Assembly: GCA_039197765.1 (NCBI GenBank)
Contig: JBCCTX010000003.1
Coordinates: 1 to 64,000, forward strand
Direction of reading: 5' to 3'
DNA length: 64,000 nucleotides
Source: JBCCTX01 sp039197765
GTDB taxonomy: Bacteria; Bacteroidota; Bacteroidia; J057
Below the pieces are notes generated by a model. That model did no database searches and was not told where the DNA came from. It was given only the letters and a program-made list of their open reading frames with translations. Positions 60,010 through 64,000 of this stretch are shown in pieces (the stretch's first letter is position 1; each line of letters starts with the position of its first letter). A program made the translations under genes and the position numbers.

Positions 60010-63000
60010 ATGAAGCGAATTATATCTTATTTTATAAAATATCCTATTTCAGCCGATGTACTGGTAATTCTCATTCTTATATTCGGTGTATTTGGTGGAT
60101 TGGGACTGAGAAGCACCTTCTTTCCCGAGACGGAAACCAAACTTATATCGGTAAGGATGGCATTTCCTGGCGCCTCTCCGGAAGAAATTGAGGATGGGGT
60201 GATATTGAAAATCGAGGAAAACCTGAGTGGATTGACAGGAATCAAACGCATTACCTCAATTTCTCAGGAAAATAGCGGGAGTGTGGTGGTAGAAATAAAG
60301 CGGGGCTATGACATAGATGAAATCCTTTCGGATGTTAAGAATGCCATTGACCAAATCAATTCTTTTCCGGTAGGAATGGAACCCCCCGTGATCGCCAAAC
60401 AAGAATTCCTAACCAATGCCATTAATTTCGCCATTTCAGGTGATTTGGATTTAGCCTCTTTGAAGCGCTTTGCAAGAGAGGTAGAAGACGATCTTTTGGC
60501 GAGTGATAATATCTCAAAAGTAGTGCTGAGCGGCTTTCCAGATGAAGAACTGGTTATAAGTGTTCGGGAAAATGATTTGAGAAGGTTCAACCTGACCTTT
60601 GACCAAGTTGTCCAAACGGTACGGGCCGCAAATATTGAAATTTCAGGGGGATCAATAAAAGGTGGGGCAGAAGAATTGCTCATCCGGTCCCGAAATAAAA
60701 ATTACAAGGCCAAAGAGTTGGAAAATCTGGTGGTGAATACTTCCCCAGATGGACGCAGGGTATTGCTTTATGAAGTTGCAGAGCTTTCAGATTCCTGGTC
60801 GGAGATTACCAACAGTGTGTTTGTAAATGGAAAACAAGCTGTTTTTGTAAATGTCAGCAATACAACGGATGAAAATCTTCTGGTCATTTCTAATGAGGTA
60901 AAGGAGTATATTGAAAAATTCAATGAGACCCACGAAGCCGTTCAAGCCATAATAATCAACGATGGGGCCATCATCCTTCAACAGCGCATTGACTTGCTTT
61001 CCAAAAATGGTGTAGTCGGGTTTTTCCTGGTTATCTTGATATTGGCGATGTTCCTCCAAATACGCCTTGCCTTTTGGGTGGCAATTGCTATTCCTATTTC
61101 CTTCATGGGTATGGCTATGTTTGCGGGCTTTCTGAGTGTAAGTATCAATGTATTGTCCCTATTTGGGATGATTCTGGTTATTGGCATTTTGGTAGATGAT
61201 GGAATTGTGATCAGTGAAAATATCTATCGCCATTTTGAGATGGGAAAGGGAAGATTTCAGGCAGCAATTGATGGAACCCTCGAAGTGTTACCCGCTGTGA
61301 CGGGGGCAATTTTGACCACTGTAGTGGCCTTTGGAAGCTTTTTATTCATTGCAGGTACTACTGGGGATTTCTTCGCAGAAATGTCCATCGTGGTGATTCT
61401 AACGTTAGTATTTTCTTTGTTGGAAGGGGCATTTGTACTACCTGCCCACGTCGCCCACTCTAAAGCCTTAGACCCACCAGAAGAGGTAGAAGACCCTGAG
61501 ATGCTTTCCCGCCCTCAAGGGGGTGCACTTAGCCGTGCCTTCAAAGGATTTCAAGATAGTCTCTTCGGATTTATGGATTGGATGAAATTCAATCTGTACG
61601 CTCCCATATTAAGGTTTGTCATGCGCTACACCTTATTGGGACTGTTCATCCCACTTTGTTTTTTGATTCTTTCTTTTGCCTTGATAGGGGGAGGCTTTGT
61701 GAAAACGACCTTTTTCCCCAGAATCGAGGCAGATGTAATCAATGCCTCGCTAAAGTTTCCTGCAGGTACCCCAGAATCTGTTACCAGCAAAGGATTGGAT
61801 CAAATGCAGGAAGCGGTTTGGCGGGTAAATGAACGCTACAAGGCAAAACGGGAAGATGGGAAAGATGTGGTTTTGATCGTGACTAAGAATTTAGGAGGAG
61901 GAGGAGCAGGAGGAGGAGGCCCCGTCGCCGATGCAAGCTCTCTCGCAAGTGGGGGATCAAACTCTGGAGGACTTTTAATCAATCTGTTGGACTCTGAAGC
62001 TCGAAATCTCCCTGCCCAGGAATTGGTAGATGCTTTCTTGGAAGAAACAGGGGAGGTATTTGGCTCTGATATCCTTACCTACAACACGGCAGGCCCCTTT
62101 GGGGACGCTGTCTCGGTCTCTATCCGTGGAAACAACCTAACGGAATTGACGCAGGCGGTCAATGAGTTGAAAGCCAAGATGGAAGAATTGCCAGACCTAA
62201 TTAATATTCGAGACAACAACCAGATCGGGTTGAGAGAAATCAATATCGAGCTCAAAGAAAAAGCCTACTTATTGGGCTTAAATCCTCAATTTGTAATTGC
62301 GCAGATTCGACAGGGATTCTTTGGAGCGGAGGTTCAACGCCTCCAACGGGGAAAGGACGAGGTGAAAGTGTGGGTACGCTACTCGAGAGAAGACCGATCT
62401 TCCATTGGGAAGTTAGAGAATATGCGAATTCGCACCGCAGATGGTGCTTCCTATCCTTTAAAGGAATTGGTAGACTTTGAATTCAGTCGAGGAATTATTG
62501 CGATTAATCACTTGGATGGCGACCGCGAAGTGCGGGTAATCGCCGACCTGGCATCGGAGGATGTATCTGGGGATCAGATAAACGGAACGATAGAGAATGA
62601 ACTTATCCCCCCCATTCTAGGGCAATACTCTACCGTGCGTTATTCAATGGAAGGCCAAGTACGAGAGTCTGCCGAGACCCAGGCTTCTGGAATGAAAGTT
62701 CTGCCCTTAGCGCTTTTGCTAATCATGGTGATTATCATCATTACCTTTCGCTCCTGGTCTCAAACCATAGCGGTAGGCCTTACCCTTCCCTTTGGACTAA
62801 TAGGCGTAATACTCGGGCATTGGGTATTTGCGAAACAAATGAGCTTGTTTTCCTTCTTGGGTGTGTTCGCCTTAATTGGCGTGATGGTAAATGATGCCTT
62901 GGTTCTGGTGAATGCCTTTAACAACCTCATCCGCGAAGGTAAACCCTTTAAGGAGGCACTGTATGAAGCCAGCCTTTCTCGTTTTCGTCCTATTTTTCTT

Positions 63001-63330
63001 ACCTCTCTTACCACCATCGCAGGGTTAGCCCCTCTAATTTTTGAAAAGAGTTTTCAAGCCCAGTTTTTGGTTCCCGTTGGGATTTCTATTGCTTGCGGAT
63101 TGGCTATTGCAACACTGGTAATTCTGTTGACCCTGCCGGTATTGTTAATTTTATTCAATCAATATAAAAGCTTTATCGTCTGGTTGTGGAAAGGGGAATG
63201 GTTGGACCCGGTATACGTGGAGCCTGCAAAACTAGAGCGAAAGAATCATTTTTGGATGTGGTTTGTGAGCTCTATGGGTTTTGTTGCATTAATTTTCCTT
63301 ATGACCCGGATTCCGCTCTTGTTTTCCTAA
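60010..63330 (+). CDS. RND efflux pump permease (AcrB/HAE1-like)
   Basis: An 1106-residue resistance-nodulation-division pump. Twelve helices in the usual 1+5+1+5 layout; helix 4 carries the proton-relay motif GILVDDGIVISENIYRH, and the second half has GVMVNDALVLVNAFNN. Porter-domain motifs include FPGASPEEIEDGV. The substrate is unknown; multidrug or bile-type compounds are usual for HAE1. A Gly/Ser-rich insert (residues about 629-656, GGGGAGGGG, then SGGSNSGG) interrupts the second periplasmic porter region. It starts 10 bp after the adaptor stop. Confidence 0.95.
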   Translation: MKRIISYFIKYPISADVLVILILIFGVFGGLGLRSTFFPETETKLISVRMAFPGASPEEIEDGVILKIEENLSGLTGIKRITSISQENSGSVVVEIKRGYDIDEILSDVKNAIDQINSFPVGMEPPVIAKQEFLTNAINFAISGDLDLASLKRFAREVEDDLLASDNISKVVLSGFPDEELVISVRENDLRRFNLTFDQVVQTVRAANIEISGGSIKGGAEELLIRSRNKNYKAKELENLVVNTSPDGRRVLLYEVAELSDSWSEITNSVFVNGKQAVFVNVSNTTDENLLVISNEVKEYIEKFNETHEAVQAIIINDGAIILQQRIDLLSKNGVVGFFLVILILAMFLQIRLAFWVAIAIPISFMGMAMFAGFLSVSINVLSLFGMILVIGILVDDGIVISENIYRHFEMGKGRFQAAIDGTLEVLPAVTGAILTTVVAFGSFLFIAGTTGDFFAEMSIVVILTLVFSLLEGAFVLPAHVAHSKALDPPEEVEDPEMLSRPQGGALSRAFKGFQDSLFGFMDWMKFNLYAPILRFVMRYTLLGLFIPLCFLILSFALIGGGFVKTTFFPRIEADVINASLKFPAGTPESVTSKGLDQMQEAVWRVNERYKAKREDGKDVVLIVTKNLGGGGAGGGGPVADASSLASGGSNSGGLLINLLDSEARNLPAQELVDAFLEETGEVFGSDILTYNTAGPFGDAVSVSIRGNNLTELTQAVNELKAKMEELPDLINIRDNNQIGLREINIELKEKAYLLGLNPQFVIAQIRQGFFGAEVQRLQRGKDEVKVWVRYSREDRSSIGKLENMRIRTADGASYPLKELVDFEFSRGIIAINHLDGDREVRVIADLASEDVSGDQINGTIENELIPPILGQYSTVRYSMEGQVRESAETQASGMKVLPLALLLIMVIIIITFRSWSQTIAVGLTLPFGLIGVILGHWVFAKQMSLFSFLGVFALIGVMVNDALVLVNAFNNLIREGKPFKEALYEASLSRFRPIFLTSLTTIAGLAPLIFEKSFQAQFLVPVGISIACGLAIATLVILLTLPVLLILFNQYKSFIVWLWKGEWLDPVYVEPAKLERKNHFWMWFVSSMGFVALIFLMTRIPLLFS

Positions 63331-63339
63331 TTGCAAAGT

Positions 63340-64000
63340 ATGTCTTTCCATATGAAGTATGTCAGTTTTTTGATCCTGAGCGGTATGCTCTTCACGAGTA
63401 GGGTATCTGGACAGGAAATTATGACCTTTGAAGAAGCCGTTACCTTGGCCCTTGATCGAAACTATGGGATTCAAATCTCTATTGGAGAGGCCGAAATCGT
63501 AGATAATAATGCTCATCCGGGAGCTGCTGGCCTTTTGCCAACGGTGAGTGCCAATGGATCTTATACGTACAACAACAACGCGACTCAGGTTGAATTTTCT
63601 ACCCCCTCTATTCCCTCTGTAGACGAGACGGGAGTCGTCAATACGAATATCAACGCAAGCATTACTGCCTCATATCGCTTGTTCGATGGAGGAATCGGAC
63701 GTAATACCCTTCGGATTCTCAATCAGAATTCCACGCTTAGCCAGGTTCAGACCGAAGGAGTTATTGAAGCTGCTATTTCTCAAATTGCCAACCTGTATTA
63801 CTCCATTGCGCGATTGAAAGAGAGTGCCAGAACCCTGGCACAGAGCACAGAAATCTCTCGAGAGAGATATGAACGGGCACAAAACCAGCAAAGTTTTGGA
63901 GCTGCTAATAAACTGGCAGTACTAAATGCAGAGGTAGACTTAAATACAGATAGTGCGAATCTGGTGGTGACTGAGGTTAACTTAGAAAATTCCAAACGAA
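63340..64000 (+). CDS. TolC family outer-membrane efflux protein (partial, cut by window end)
   Basis: At least 220 residues, open to the window edge and so incomplete at the 3' end. The start is the ATG at 63340 or the Met at 63352. A signal peptide ends near RVSGQ, followed by the TolC opening MTFEEAVTLALDRNYGIQIS and LLPTVSANGSYTYN, then coiled-coil helices with SFGAANKLAVLNAEVDLN. It is the third gene of the RND efflux operon, 9 bp after the pump gene, and supplies the outer-membrane duct. Confidence 0.93.
   Translation, partial: MSFHMKYVSFLILSGMLFTSRVSGQEIMTFEEAVTLALDRNYGIQISIGEAEIVDNNAHPGAAGLLPTVSANGSYTYNNNATQVEFSTPSIPSVDETGVVNTNINASITASYRLFDGGIGRNTLRILNQNSTLSQVQTEGVIEAAISQIANLYYSIARLKESARTLAQSTEISRERYERAQNQQSFGAANKLAVLNAEVDLNTDSANLVVTEVNLENSKR

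Noticed and set aside
1..64000. CRISPR array, insertion sequence, prophage, rRNA or tRNA genes
   Set aside because: I found no regularly spaced repeats, transposase or integrase motifs, phage structural genes or RNA gene signatures on reading both strands.

Overview
The window (about 43% GC by eye) is a chromosomal segment from a Bacteroidota bacterium, probably a marine or aquatic heterotroph of the Saprospiria/Cytophagia type; the class is inference. Supporting signs are type IX secretion (T9SS) sorting domains on two secreted enzymes and one orphan membrane protein, a TonB-dependent receptor with a carboxypeptidase-like N-terminal domain, a TamL-type Omp85 lipoprotein, a DUF5690 membrane protein, many short Bacteroidota lipoprotein signals, weak Shine-Dalgarno sequences, and TAnnTTTG-type -7 promoter boxes. 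I saw no tRNA, rRNA, CRISPR array, insertion sequence or prophage.

Layout. 0.2-3.6 kb: S9 peptidase and DUF5690 transporter-like pair (minus strand). 3.8-8.3 kb: FAD oxidoreductase, pyrR-pyrB, and an LptF/LptG permease, with GGTAGTA heptamer repeats in the spacers. 8.3-15.2 kb: tandem LysM paralogues, a small membrane protein, TamL facing an SpoU rRNA methyltransferase across overlapping start codons, and a VanY-type carboxypeptidase lipoprotein. 15.3-21.5 kb: a sugar or sugar-acid utilisation locus (tripartite TRAP transporter, FadR/GntR repressor with a 23-bp operator, MFS carrier, lyxose-isomerase-type cupin, TIM-barrel isomerase). 21.5-26.5 kb: four secreted or lipoprotein genes of unknown function, one with three leucine-rich-repeat modules. 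26.6-29.6 kb: GH57-like glycosidase, GlcNAc-kinase-like ATPase and aldo/keto reductase operon.

30-33 kb: a PAS histidine kinase with two response regulators, one carrying a C-terminal Hpt domain. 33.3-39.2 kb: a large BNR-repeat secreted protein with a thioesterase, an AT-rich alpha/beta hydrolase, and a DUF5694 lipoprotein. 39.6-41.3 kb: LytS/LytTR-type two-component pair. 41.5-47 kb: lipoprotein, M43 T9SS metalloprotease, acyl-CoA dehydrogenase, M49-like metallopeptidase. 47-51.5 kb: TonB receptor plus thioredoxin behind two metalloregulator-like palindromes, DJ-1 family lipoprotein, and a small Cys-motif protein. 51.6-58.4 kb: T9SS-exported polysaccharide-lyase/discoidin protein, orphan T9SS sorting-domain membrane protein, NtrC-type regulator and its hybrid kinase. 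58.9-64 kb: RND efflux operon (adaptor, permease, TolC; TolC is cut by the window end).

Most genes are ordinary housekeeping or envelope functions. The best candidates for something undescribed are the four-gene exported cluster at 21.5-26.5 kb, the LysM paralogue pair with a shared novel N-terminal domain, the orphan T9SS sorting-domain protein beside a T9SS lyase and a sigma-54 regulator, and the Cys-motif protein beside the DJ-1 lipoprotein.
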